This document shows, piece after piece, positions 1-5,699 of a stretch of 5,881 nt of DNA. Source of the stretch: an uncultured Lachnospiraceae bacterium. GTDB taxonomy: Bacteria; Bacillota; Clostridia; Lachnospirales; Lachnospiraceae. The position numbers and the translations under genes were made by a program. The notes under the pieces are model-generated. The model worked only from the letters and a program-made list of their open reading frames with translations, searched no databases and was not told where the DNA came from. Numbering within the stretch: position 1 is the stretch's first letter; the number at the start of each line of letters is the position of its first letter. The stretch spans positions 1 through 5,881 of the forward strand of contig CAJUEW010000052.1 in assembly GCA_910585465.1 (NCBI GenBank), written 5' to 3'.

Positions 1-1166
1 AACATATCCGTAGAAAGCTGCACGATACAATCCAGCCAGTCATTTTCCAAAATATATCTTCTAATCTCTGACGGACCGCTTCCTGCATCTCCTGAAAACA
101 ACGGAGAACCATTTTGTATAATCGCCATCTTCCCGTTCGGTGCAAGCTTAGAAAGCCCATTTAACACAAACAACTGCTGCCCGTCACTGATTTTAGGAAG
201 TCCGGGCGCAAATCTGCCCTGTTCTCCTCTTGCAGCTTCTTCTTCTACTTTTTTCTGTTCGCGTTTCCAGTCAATTCCAAAAGGTGGATTAGAAATACAA
301 TAATCAAAGGTAAATCCTTCAAACTGGTCGTCTGACAAAGTATCTCCGAACCTCATATTGTCCGGATCTCCTCCACGAATCATCATATCTGCTTTTGCAA
401 TCGCATAAGTAGACGGATTGAACTCCTGTCCGAAACAAGTAACCTCTATATCACTGTTCAAATCATGGATTCTCTCTTCCATACAGGAAAGCATCTGAGA
501 TGTTCCCATCGTCATATCATAAACCGTCATTCCGCCTGTGTCTAAATTGGCATCCGCAAGCAGCAAATCTGTCATAAGGTAAATAATATCCCTACTGGTA
601 AAATGCGCTCCTGCTTCCTCTCCAAATGACTCTGAAAATCGGCGCACTAAGTCTTCAAAAATATAACCGCAATCCACAGCGCTGATTTTATCTGCGCCTA
701 AATATCCTTTTTCAGAATTAAACTCCTTAATAATCAGATACAGCGTATTGCTCTCCACCATTCTTTTGATGATATTATCAAAATCAAACTTAGAAAGAAC
801 ATCCTGCGCATTTGCAGAGAAACCAGCTAAATAGTCTCTAAAGTTCGTTTCTATATTATCAGGATCAGCCAGAAGCGTCTCAAACGTAAATTTGCTTGTA
901 TTATAAAACTGATAGCCTGATGCCCTTGTCAAAAAACCGTCAATGACCGCCAAATGCTTCACTTTTTCGTACTGCGCAAGCACGTTATCATGAGTAGGCA
1001 ATAAGCAATCATGAAATCTTTTCACTACTGTCATCGGTAAGATAACAAGACCATATTCATGCGGCTTGAACGGTCCCCGAAGCATATCTGCAACATTCCA
1101 AATGACAGTTGCCTTTTCTGCAATATTTATTCCAACATCACTGATTTTATCGTTGCTCATCCCCAT
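1..1166 (-). CDS. hsdM: Type I restriction-modification system DNA methyltransferase subunit HsdM (partial, C-terminus missing)
   Basis: This is the modification subunit of a type I system. With the specificity subunit HsdS it transfers a methyl group from S-adenosylmethionine to an adenine N6, and with HsdR it forms the restriction complex. I translated 388 codons without a stop or frameshift up to the window edge. Residues about 10-150 match the HsdM N-terminal helical domain, and the N6-adenine methylase domain follows. The stretch 'IFEDLVRRFSES' then 'EEAGAHFTSRD' (about 170-195) is typical of the family. Motif I is 'YDMTMGTSQML' (D217) and the catalytic motif IV is NPPF at 293-296. The later 'GSPLFSGDAGSG' block is also classic HsdM. 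About 100 or more residues are missing at the left edge. The ATG at 1166 is chosen because AGGAGG lies 6 nt before it; a second ATG at 1160 is possible. The start overlaps the upstream regulator gene. hsdS and hsdR are not in view. Confidence 0.95.
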   Translation of the reverse strand, partial: MGMSNDKISDVGINIAEKATVIWNVADMLRGPFKPHEYGLVILPMTVVKRFHDCLLPTHDNVLAQYEKVKHLAVIDGFLTRASGYQFYNTSKFTFETLLADPDNIETNFRDYLAGFSANAQDVLSKFDFDNIIKRMVESNTLYLIIKEFNSEKGYLGADKISAVDCGYIFEDLVRRFSESFGEEAGAHFTSRDIIYLMTDLLLADANLDTGGMTVYDMTMGTSQMLSCMEERIHDLNSDIEVTCFGQEFNPSTYAIAKADMMIRGGDPDNMRFGDTLSDDQFEGFTFDYCISNPPFGIDWKREQKKVEEEAARGEQGRFAPGLPKISDGQQLFVLNGLSKLAPNGKMAIIQNGSPLFSGDAGSGPSEIRRYILENDWLDCIVQLSTDM

Positions 1167-1380
1167 CAGCTTCCTCCTGTGTTTTTTTATAGTTTACCAA
1201 ATCTGCAAAATCACAATCAAGTTTCTCACATATACGTTCCAGAACAGATAAATTCACAGACTCTCCGTTTGTCATTTTTGCCATAGTACTAGAGCTTAGC
1301 CCCGTACTTTTACATAAATCGCCCTTTTTCATACCCTTATCAATCAATAACTTCCATAATCCGTTATAACTGATTGCCAT
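1147..1380 (-). CDS. Small Cro/C1-type (XRE family) helix-turn-helix regulator linked to hsdM
   Basis: A 77-residue DNA-binding protein made almost entirely of one Cro/C1-type helix-turn-helix domain. The opening 'YNGLWKLLIDKGM' resembles the HTH_26 subgroup. 'KKGDLCKSTGLSSSTMAKM' (about 18-36) forms helices 2 and 3, with the recognition helix at SSSTMAKM. 'VLERICEKLDCDFADLV' (46-62) gives helices 4 and 5. A charged tail, EEADGDEQR, follows. The start ATG has AAGAGG 9 nt upstream. Its last 20 bases overlap the hsdM start in a different frame, so the two genes form one operon. A promoter and a dyad lie just upstream, which suggests that it represses or activates its own operon, much as the controller proteins of type II restriction systems do. 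That role is inference. The fold assignment is firm; the target is unknown. Confidence 0.88.
   Translation of the reverse strand: MAISYNGLWKLLIDKGMKKGDLCKSTGLSSSTMAKMTNGESVNLSVLERICEKLDCDFADLVNYKKTQEEADGDEQR
1173..1178 (-). promoter_or_regulatory. Ribosome binding site of hsdM, inside the regulator gene
   Basis: AGGAGG reads on the minus strand 6 nt before the ATG at 1166. It lies inside the last codons of the upstream helix-turn-helix gene, so hsdM is probably translated from the same message and coupled to the regulator. It favours the ATG at 1166 over the one at 1160. Confidence 0.8.
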
Positions 1381-1442
1381 AATATAGTTCCTCTTGCTTT
1401 CTACAAATCAGCGTTTCATAATTCATATTAAATCATAGCATC

Positions 1443-1451
1443 ATTATACCA
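1443..1451 (-). promoter_or_regulatory. Extended -10 promoter of the regulator-hsdM operon
   Basis: The minus strand carries TGG-TATAAT, a perfect -10 box with the TGn extension. No good -35 hexamer stands 16-18 nt upstream; an AT-rich dyad lies there instead. Transcription would start near 1436, giving a leader of about 56 nt before the regulator ATG at 1380. A second weaker choice is TTGCAT, 17 nt, TATGAT (-10 at 1432-1437). Confidence 0.6.
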
Positions 1452-1458
1452 AATATGC

Positions 1459-1484
1459 AATTTGAATATTCGAATATTGTAATT
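1459..1484 (-). promoter_or_regulatory. Dyad, likely operator overlapping the -35 region
   Basis: The core is a perfect 14-bp palindrome, AATATTCGAATATT at 1465-1478. Two unmatched positions lie on each side, followed by a further matching AATT on both sides, so 22 of 26 positions are symmetric. The centre is about 26 bp upstream of the centre of the TATAAT box, which places it on the -35 position. A homodimeric Cro/C1-type regulator is the obvious candidate to bind it. AT-richness raises the chance of accidental symmetry, but the perfect core with CG at its centre and its position make a chance origin less likely. Confidence 0.55.
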
Positions 1485-1502
1485 TAAAAATCAAATATCT
1501 GT

Positions 1503-1901
1503 TTATTTCAACGTCTCTATCAAAAGATTTAATGATACTGCGGTTTCTTCATTTAATTTCTTTTCGCTTTCATTCCTAGCATGAATGTCCGCTATCTCAT
1601 GCATGACATCTATAATGATATATGCATCTTCTTTAGTCGGCTTATCTGCACTTCCATTATTTAGCACCAATTGTACAGACTTTAAAAAAATTATAGTAAC
1701 CGAATATCGCTCCTCGTCAACATCAAAGTTATCTTTTATAAATTTGATTAAATATTCTGCTGATTTCAGCATTTGTGAAACCGTCAAATTCTCTTTTCCA
1801 TTTGTAGCAAGAACCGTATTCCCCTGCAATTTTCCATGTGGAGCTGCAAATAACTCCTTAATTCCTATTTTTTCCATAAGGTCTTGCGCACTTTTCAGCA
1901 T
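1503..1901 (-). CDS. Hypothetical protein of unknown function, 132 residues
   Basis: I do not recognise a family. The start ATG at 1901 is well supported by AAGGAGG 7 nt upstream. The protein looks soluble and mostly helical, with no signal peptide or membrane segment. Charged amphipathic stretches include 'AEYLIKFIKDNFDVDEERY' (48-66) and a C-terminal part rich in E, K and L. The pattern MLKSAxxLxxxI occurs twice, at residues 1-12 and 44-55, which may mark a small internal duplication or a repeated helix. Base composition is AT-rich like the regulator region and unlike the recombinase and relaxase. It ends before the regulator promoter and begins after the terminator of the mobile element, so it is probably its own transcription unit. 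It could be an accessory gene of the restriction locus or an unrelated resident gene; nothing in the sequence decides this. Confidence 0.75.
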   Translation of the reverse strand: MLKSAQDLMEKIGIKELFAAPHGKLQGNTVLATNGKENLTVSQMLKSAEYLIKFIKDNFDVDEERYSVTIIFLKSVQLVLNNGSADKPTKEDAYIIIDVMHEIADIHARNESEKKLNEETAVSLNLLIETLK

Positions 1902-1921
1902 CAGACTCCCTCCTTCAAATC

Positions 1922-1950
1922 ATCATAAATACATAATACTCTTTTTCCAA
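1922..1950 (-). promoter_or_regulatory. Possible promoter of the 132-residue protein
   Basis: TTGGAA, a 17-nt spacer and TATGAT on the minus strand match the sigma-A consensus at 4 of 6 and 5 of 6 positions. The start point would lie almost at the Shine-Dalgarno sequence, giving a very short leader, so this is tentative. TATTAT at 1933-1938 is an alternative -10 box. Confidence 0.35.
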
Positions 1951-1974
1951 TGATAAATCAGCATATATATGATA

Positions 1975-2015
1975 AAAAGTAGCAAGAACTTTTTTATTTT
2001 GTTCTTGCTACTTTT
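1975..2015 (-). terminator. Rho-independent terminator after tnpV
   Basis: A perfect 15-bp inverted repeat has arms AAAAGTAGCAAGAAC (1975-1989) and GTTCTTGCTACTTTT (2001-2015) around an 11-nt AT-only loop. Read on the minus strand, the second arm ends in a run of five T. It begins 3 nt after the tnpV stop, so it closes the recombinase-tnpV unit. The + strand arm also ends in TTTT, so it could work in both directions, although no + strand gene runs into it. Confidence 0.85.
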
Positions 2016-2018
2016 CAC

Positions 2019-2327
2019 TCATAAGCAATAAATGATTTCTTCCCTCACAATCTCCTCTGCCCTTTCCCGAATATTGTTCATTCGCTTTACCCAGAGCATC
2101 TGATCCTGTGCCTTTAACTGCTCCGTCACTCCCTCCTGTTTTGCCATCTGCTCCACAAGTAAATCAAATCTTTCCTCTGCCTGTTCCTGTATCATCAACA
2201 AATGTTTCTTCAATTCGCCTGATAACAGTAATCCCGAATAAATACCTCTCCTATGGTTCTCCAAGTAAGATTTTCTCATCAATCCGAACTTTCTCAGTTC
2301 TCCATCCGGTTCCGGATCAGGAATCAA
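2019..2327 (-). CDS. tnpV: TnpV-like transposon protein, N-terminus probably frameshifted
   Basis: A small helical protein of the type found beside large serine recombinases in Tn4451-like and other clostridial elements; its exact role is not established. The body from 'GELRKFGLMRKSYLENHRR' through 'VTEQLKA' and 'MNNIRERAEEIVREEIIY' is a clear family match. The only usable start in frame is TTG at 2327, and it has no good ribosome site. The open frame continues upstream as G-D-Y-L-I-P-N to a TAA at 2352-2354, and those residues fit the normal N-terminus of the family. Further upstream another frame reads S-L-T-H-V-K (2350-2367), which also fits. A small deletion, apparently 2 bases near 2351-2353, would explain the break, and an ATG may have become CTG at 2368-2370. 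The gene may therefore be decayed. It follows the recombinase by about 86 bases and ends 3 nt before a strong terminator. Confidence 0.75.
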   Translation of the reverse strand: MIPDPEPDGELRKFGLMRKSYLENHRRGIYSGLLLSGELKKHLLMIQEQAEERFDLLVEQMAKQEGVTEQLKAQDQMLWVKRMNNIRERAEEIVREEIIYCL

Positions 2328-2376
2328 GTTCGGTATCAGATAATCTCCGCTTTACATGAGTTAAAGACAGTGTTTC

Positions 2377-2405
2377 GGGGAAGTGCCATAATCGGCACAT
2401 TCCCC
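2377..2405 (-). other. Intergenic hairpin between recombinase and tnpV
   Basis: The arms GGGGAAGTGCC (2377-2387) and GGCACATTCCCC (2394-2405) pair over 11 bp, with one bulged A at 2399 and a 6-nt loop. No T run follows directly on the minus strand, so a classic terminator is unlikely. It may be an attenuator or RNA-stabilising structure between the two genes, or a protein binding site. It starts 9 nt after the recombinase stop codon. Confidence 0.5.
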
Positions 2406-2413
2406 ATGCCTAT

Positions 2414-4018
2414 TTAATCAATTTTTCCTACAAAACGATAGTAAATCTCAATGTCCCTCACTGTCCTACCGTTCCCGTCTTTCCATGACTGGTGGACTAC
2501 GATTTTCTCAATCAGTTCATTCAAGAGCGGGGCGGTAAGCTCGTCAATGGCACTGTATTTCTGGATTAAGTCAATCCAGCGTTTTGCATCGTCCGTTTCC
2601 TCTTTCGTTTCTTCAAGCCTTGCAGAGATGGTCTTGACCGTTTCATCAAGCTGTTGCTGCTCCGTGCGGTATTTGACGGAGAGCATGGAATAATTTTCTT
2701 CGTCAAGAAGCCCTTTTACCCTGTCCTCGTACATCTTCGCAAAAAGGCTGTTCAGCTCCTGCCTGCGTTTCTGTGCCTTTTTCAGCTCTTTTTCGGCACG
2801 GGCATTCTCGGACTGCCGCTGTTTCTCGCTGCCTTGCAGCAGCCGTTCCAGAATGGCGTCCTCATTCTCTTTTACCGCCATCAGCCAGTATTGTAACCTT
2901 CCGAGAACAAACGCATACAAAATCTTGTAAGGCGTGTAATGGAGCGTGCAGAAGTTCCTGCCATACGCCGCATACTGGGTACAGCGGTAAAAACGCCCCT
3001 TGTCCTTTGTGTTTGCCGAGCCGAGCGTCCATCCGCATTCCCCGCACCTTATAAGCCCTGCGAATATCTGCGGCTCATCGTCTTTACGGCTCCGTCGCCT
3101 TGAATTTACATGCGTCTGCACCAAATCCCACAAATCCTGCGTGACAATCGGCTCATGCGTATTTTCCACCACGAACCACTCATCCTCGCTATGCTTGATA
3201 TTCTTTTTGGATTTATAGGACATCTTTGTCAGCTTGTAATGGACGGTATGCCCAAGGTATATCTGGTTGGCGAGGATATTGCTGACGGTCTGTATGCACC
3301 AGCGGTATTTTACTTCTTCAGGCTTCCCCTCAAACATGGACGCCTTATACCCGTTCCGTTTATAAAGCCACCATGTTGGGACTGGCACTTTATCTTTGGC
3401 GAGGGCGTGGCAGATTTTCTTTGCCCCATACCCATGTGCCGCAAGCTCAAAAATACGCTCCACAATCCACTTCGTTTCCTCATCAATAATGAGCCTGTTC
3501 TTTTCCGTCGGATGCAGCTTATACCCTAAAGGCGTGACTGGGGCGATGTATTCCCCATTTTTAAACTTGGCTTTCATCGCATTTTTTACCTTGCGGCTCG
3601 TTTCCTTTGCCTGCCATTCGTTGACGATATTCTTGAATGGGGCGATGTCGTTGTCCTCCCTTATCGTGTCAACGCCGTCATGGATTGCGATGTACCTTAC
3701 GCCCTTGCTTGGGAAATAAAGCTCCGTGTACTGCCCCGTGAGGATATAGTTCCTGCCAAGCCTTGACAAATCCTTTGTGACAACGCAGTTGATTTTCCCG
3801 TCCTCTATGTCCTCAATCATGCGTTTGAAGCTCGGACGCTCAAAATTCGTGCCAGAAAATCCGTCGTCCACATACTCGTCAACGACTAAAAACCCCTGCT
3901 CATTTGCGTAATCTCTGAGGATTTGTTTCTGCGTGGAAATGCTTGCGCTTTCCCCTTCCAGCTCGTCATCACGGCTCAAACGCATATATAACGCTGTATT
4001 GTATTGCTGCTGTTTCAC
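2414..4018 (-). CDS. Large serine recombinase (site-specific integrase/excisionase of the element)
   Basis: Catalyses integration and excision of the element through a serine-DNA intermediate. With the GTG start it has 534 residues, usual for the family. The resolvase domain (about 6-155) shows the catalytic serine S15 in 'YMRLSRDD', then 'SISTQ', 'DDGFSGTNFERP' (51-62) and 'DLSRLGRNY' (83-91). The recombinase DNA-binding domain spans about 160-300. A zinc ribbon has C325, C328, C346 and C357. A long coiled coil runs over about 385-480. The C-terminus, 'LLNELIEKIVVHQ' to 'IEIYYRFVGK', resembles the DUF4368 tail of TnpX-like enzymes. GTG at 4018 is preferred because AGGAGG lies 9 nt upstream and a good promoter lies at 4079-4107. 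The longer frame from ATG at 4111 adds 31 residues unlike any recombinase N-terminus and would start upstream of that promoter. Composition is more GC-rich than the restriction region. Confidence 0.95.
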   Translation of the reverse strand: MKQQQYNTALYMRLSRDDELEGESASISTQKQILRDYANEQGFLVVDEYVDDGFSGTNFERPSFKRMIEDIEDGKINCVVTKDLSRLGRNYILTGQYTELYFPSKGVRYIAIHDGVDTIREDNDIAPFKNIVNEWQAKETSRKVKNAMKAKFKNGEYIAPVTPLGYKLHPTEKNRLIIDEETKWIVERIFELAAHGYGAKKICHALAKDKVPVPTWWLYKRNGYKASMFEGKPEEVKYRWCIQTVSNILANQIYLGHTVHYKLTKMSYKSKKNIKHSEDEWFVVENTHEPIVTQDLWDLVQTHVNSRRRSRKDDEPQIFAGLIRCGECGWTLGSANTKDKGRFYRCTQYAAYGRNFCTLHYTPYKILYAFVLGRLQYWLMAVKENEDAILERLLQGSEKQRQSENARAEKELKKAQKRRQELNSLFAKMYEDRVKGLLDEENYSMLSVKYRTEQQQLDETVKTISARLEETKEETDDAKRWIDLIQKYSAIDELTAPLLNELIEKIVVHQSWKDGNGRTVRDIEIYYRFVGKID

Positions 4019-4027
4019 TTGTTTTAA

Positions 4028-4033
4028 CCTCCT
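4028..4033 (-). promoter_or_regulatory. Ribosome binding site that decides the recombinase start
   Basis: AGGAGG on the minus strand stands 9 nt before the GTG at 4018. Nothing comparable stands before the in-frame ATG codons at 4111, 4108 or 4072. Confidence 0.75.
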
Positions 4034-4042
4034 GTCCTTTGG

Positions 4043-4102
4043 AAACAGCCCGCCGCAATACACTGCTTGCATGAGCCTATTATAGCATGGGGCAGGCTGT
4101 TT
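4043..4102. repeat. Inverted repeat bracketing the recombinase -10 box
   Basis: On the minus strand AAACAGCCTGCC (4091-4102) and GGCGGGCTGTTT (4043-4054) are inverted copies matching at 11 of 12 positions, with 36 bases between the arms. The gap contains the TATAAT box and the expected start point, and the left arm touches the -35 box. In RNA the mismatch would be a G-U pair, but the left arm lies upstream of the start point, so a DNA-level role such as protein binding is more likely. Confidence 0.5.
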
Positions 4103-4107
4103 TTCCA
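4079..4107 (-). promoter_or_regulatory. Promoter of the recombinase gene
   Basis: TGGAAA (4102-4107), a 17-nt spacer and a perfect TATAAT (4079-4084) on the minus strand. Transcription would start near 4072, leaving a leader of about 54 nt before the GTG. This would let the recombinase be expressed apart from the relaxase genes upstream. Confidence 0.6.
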
Positions 4108-4127
4108 TCATTGCAACAATATTTTTC

Positions 4128-4343
4128 TTATGGTTTTTTCATCTCGTACCGCATGACATTCTCCGCAAGCGTTTCCACGGTCTGTTTTTTCCCGCTGAAA
4201 TGCTCTGTAAGATGGACAATGTTTTTGCCGCAGACAAAAGAAGTCTGCCCATCCTTTTCTATGAAATACCCTGTTGGGATTCCTTTCTCTTTTGGCTGGA
4301 TTCCTGACTTAATTATTCTGTCAAATAGCTGTTTTACCGTAAT
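4128..4343 (-). CDS. Small hypothetical protein, 71 residues, probable ATT start
   Basis: I do not recognise the family. The frame encodes 71 residues, with 'TVKQLFDRIIKSG' forming a helix, a central 'TGYFIEKDGQTSFVCGKNIVHL' hairpin-like region and a charged helical end, 'ETLAENVMRYEMKKP'. No ATG, GTG, TTG or CTG occurs between the in-frame TAA at 4368-4370 and residue 55, yet the protein looks well formed. An AGGAGG at 4352-4357 stands exactly 8 nt before an ATT at 4341-4343, which makes ATT the best start; ATC one codon earlier is the alternative. The gene overlaps the last 10 bases of the relaxase gene and its ribosome site lies in the relaxase codons, so translation is probably coupled. 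ATT may be a true rare start that keeps expression low, or an ATG lost by one base change. Confidence 0.65.
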   Translation of the reverse strand: MTVKQLFDRIIKSGIQPKEKGIPTGYFIEKDGQTSFVCGKNIVHLTEHFSGKKQTVETLAENVMRYEMKKP

Positions 4344-5698
4344 GATTCCTCCCTCCTGCGGTCTGTTTTAACTGGCTGTTTCTGTTGGTTTAACCGCTGG
4401 TTTTCAATCGTATCGTGGATTTGGTCTAAGCAGTTGTCGATATGGGCAGAGCGTTTTTCAATCCCGTCTGCATATTTCAGCCGTTTCCTAAGCTCTGTTA
4501 TCTGCTCCGTCACGCCCTGCTTTTCGGCTCGGAGTGTTTCTTTTTCGGCTGGTGTGGCACGGCGTACCTTGTTCCGCAAGTGCTGGCGGTAGTCAATCAG
4601 TTTATTCATTTCGGTCTGGTTTTTCTCCCTGTCGGCGTGTAAGTCGGAAAGGGTAGAGATGTTATGCTTTGACATATACCTTACCTGTGCGGTAATCTCG
4701 TCCAGTTTCCGAAGCTCCTCTTTCATCAGCGGGCTTGTCGGCTTGTAGTCCGTGCCTTTGGGGAATATCCCTAACTGATAGCACCAGTAGTAATATAACG
4801 CTAAAATTCCCGTGGTTTTCTGATGCGGTTTCCATGCGTTTTTATACTGCTCTGGCATATGCGGGGAGTAGGAAATCCTTGCTTTGTAGTTTCCATATCG
4901 GGAAGCCCCGCCTAAACATGACCGTATGAAATCGGGAGTCAGCCGTTCGTCAAGCGTGTCTAACCTTGTGAAATGCCTGTACTGCGGCAGCTTCATTTTC
5001 CAATGGCTGCCCGAAAAATCAATCTCATATCCTTTATCGGTAAGGTATTTCATCATGTGCTGTAAATCCCTGCTCCCGTTGATTGCTTCCCTTAAATCCT
5101 CCCGATAGACGTTGTACCGTGTCGGCTTTCCGCTTTTTTCGTCCAGATACAGCGGTCTTGACGGTGCTTTCTTCGGGTTTTCAATTACTGACAAACCGTA
5201 CTCTCGGCATAAACGGTCGGACACCTCCCTTAACCGTATCTGCTCCGATTTTGAGTAATTGTATTTGCTCCCATCCAGATAAGAAACGGAGTTAAAGCAG
5301 AAATGGTTGTGGAGATGTCCTTTGTCAAGGTGGGTGGCAACGATTATCTGGTATTTATCACCCCACATTTCCCTTGCTAATTTCAATCCGATTTCGTGGC
5401 ACTGTTCGGGCGTTACCTCGTCTGGCTTGAAGCTCTGGTAGCCGTGCCATGCGATATATCCGCCTGTCTTTTGGTACTGCTTCTTTGTCAAAATCATCTG
5501 CTGTAATGCGGTTTCTTTCAAACAGTTGATAGCGGAAACATACTCGCCCTCATTTGTTTTTGACGGATTTTTCACATAGGAGAACACGTCAAAGAAGTCC
5601 TGCATATCTTCATTCGGCACGGTCTTTTCTGGATTTTCTATATAGTCAATCACGTCTTTTATGCTCCCTTTGACATGCCATAGGCTCGTTACCGCCAT
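4334..5698 (-). CDS. Relaxase / mobilization nuclease (MOBP-like)
   Basis: Nicks the element's DNA at an origin of transfer and stays bound to the 5' end through a tyrosine, starting strand transfer into a recipient. The 454-residue protein opens with 'MAVTSLWHVKGSIKDVIDYI', where Y19 in 'DYIENPEKT' is the likely nucleophile. The three-histidine metal-binding motif is 'HLDKGHLHNH' (H123, H128, H130, H132), followed by N136. The Relaxase/VirD2 domain covers about 1-260. From about 325 on the protein is a charged coiled-coil-like tail (about 355-440), common in these relaxases and probably used for DNA or partner contacts. The start follows the upstream stop by a single base (TGA-T-ATG), with GGGGG about 9 nt before the ATG. 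No conjugation machinery is visible here, so the element may rely on a helper; the window is too short to decide. Confidence 0.93.
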   Translation of the reverse strand: MAVTSLWHVKGSIKDVIDYIENPEKTVPNEDMQDFFDVFSYVKNPSKTNEGEYVSAINCLKETALQQMILTKKQYQKTGGYIAWHGYQSFKPDEVTPEQCHEIGLKLAREMWGDKYQIIVATHLDKGHLHNHFCFNSVSYLDGSKYNYSKSEQIRLREVSDRLCREYGLSVIENPKKAPSRPLYLDEKSGKPTRYNVYREDLREAINGSRDLQHMMKYLTDKGYEIDFSGSHWKMKLPQYRHFTRLDTLDERLTPDFIRSCLGGASRYGNYKARISYSPHMPEQYKNAWKPHQKTTGILALYYYWCYQLGIFPKGTDYKPTSPLMKEELRKLDEITAQVRYMSKHNISTLSDLHADREKNQTEMNKLIDYRQHLRNKVRRATPAEKETLRAEKQGVTEQITELRKRLKYADGIEKRSAHIDNCLDQIHDTIENQRLNQQKQPVKTDRRREESLR

Positions 5699-5699
5699 A

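Noticed and set aside
1465..1478. Palindrome considered as a terminator of the 132-residue gene
   Set aside because: It is very AT-rich with no loop and no following T run, and it sits on a promoter, so an operator fits better.
1147..1901. 132-residue protein plus regulator as a toxin-antitoxin pair
   Set aside because: A separate promoter lies between them, the regulator overlaps hsdM instead, and the 132-residue protein shows no toxin motif.
1585..1953. 122-residue + strand frame
   Set aside because: It lies opposite the 132-residue minus-strand gene, which has a strong ribosome site; this frame has none and reads like an antisense shadow.
1975..2015. 15-bp inverted repeat as the recombinase attachment site
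   Set aside because: Position right after the tnpV stop and the T run make it an ordinary terminator; attachment sites of large serine recombinases are usually imperfect dyads around a central dinucleotide.
3110..3529. 139-residue + strand frame inside the recombinase
   Set aside because: Antisense shadow of a clear recombinase coding region, with no ribosome site or family resemblance.
4087..4371. 94-residue + strand frame between recombinase and relaxase
   Set aside because: The minus strand here has a better supported small gene with AGGAGG spacing and a coupled overlap with the relaxase.
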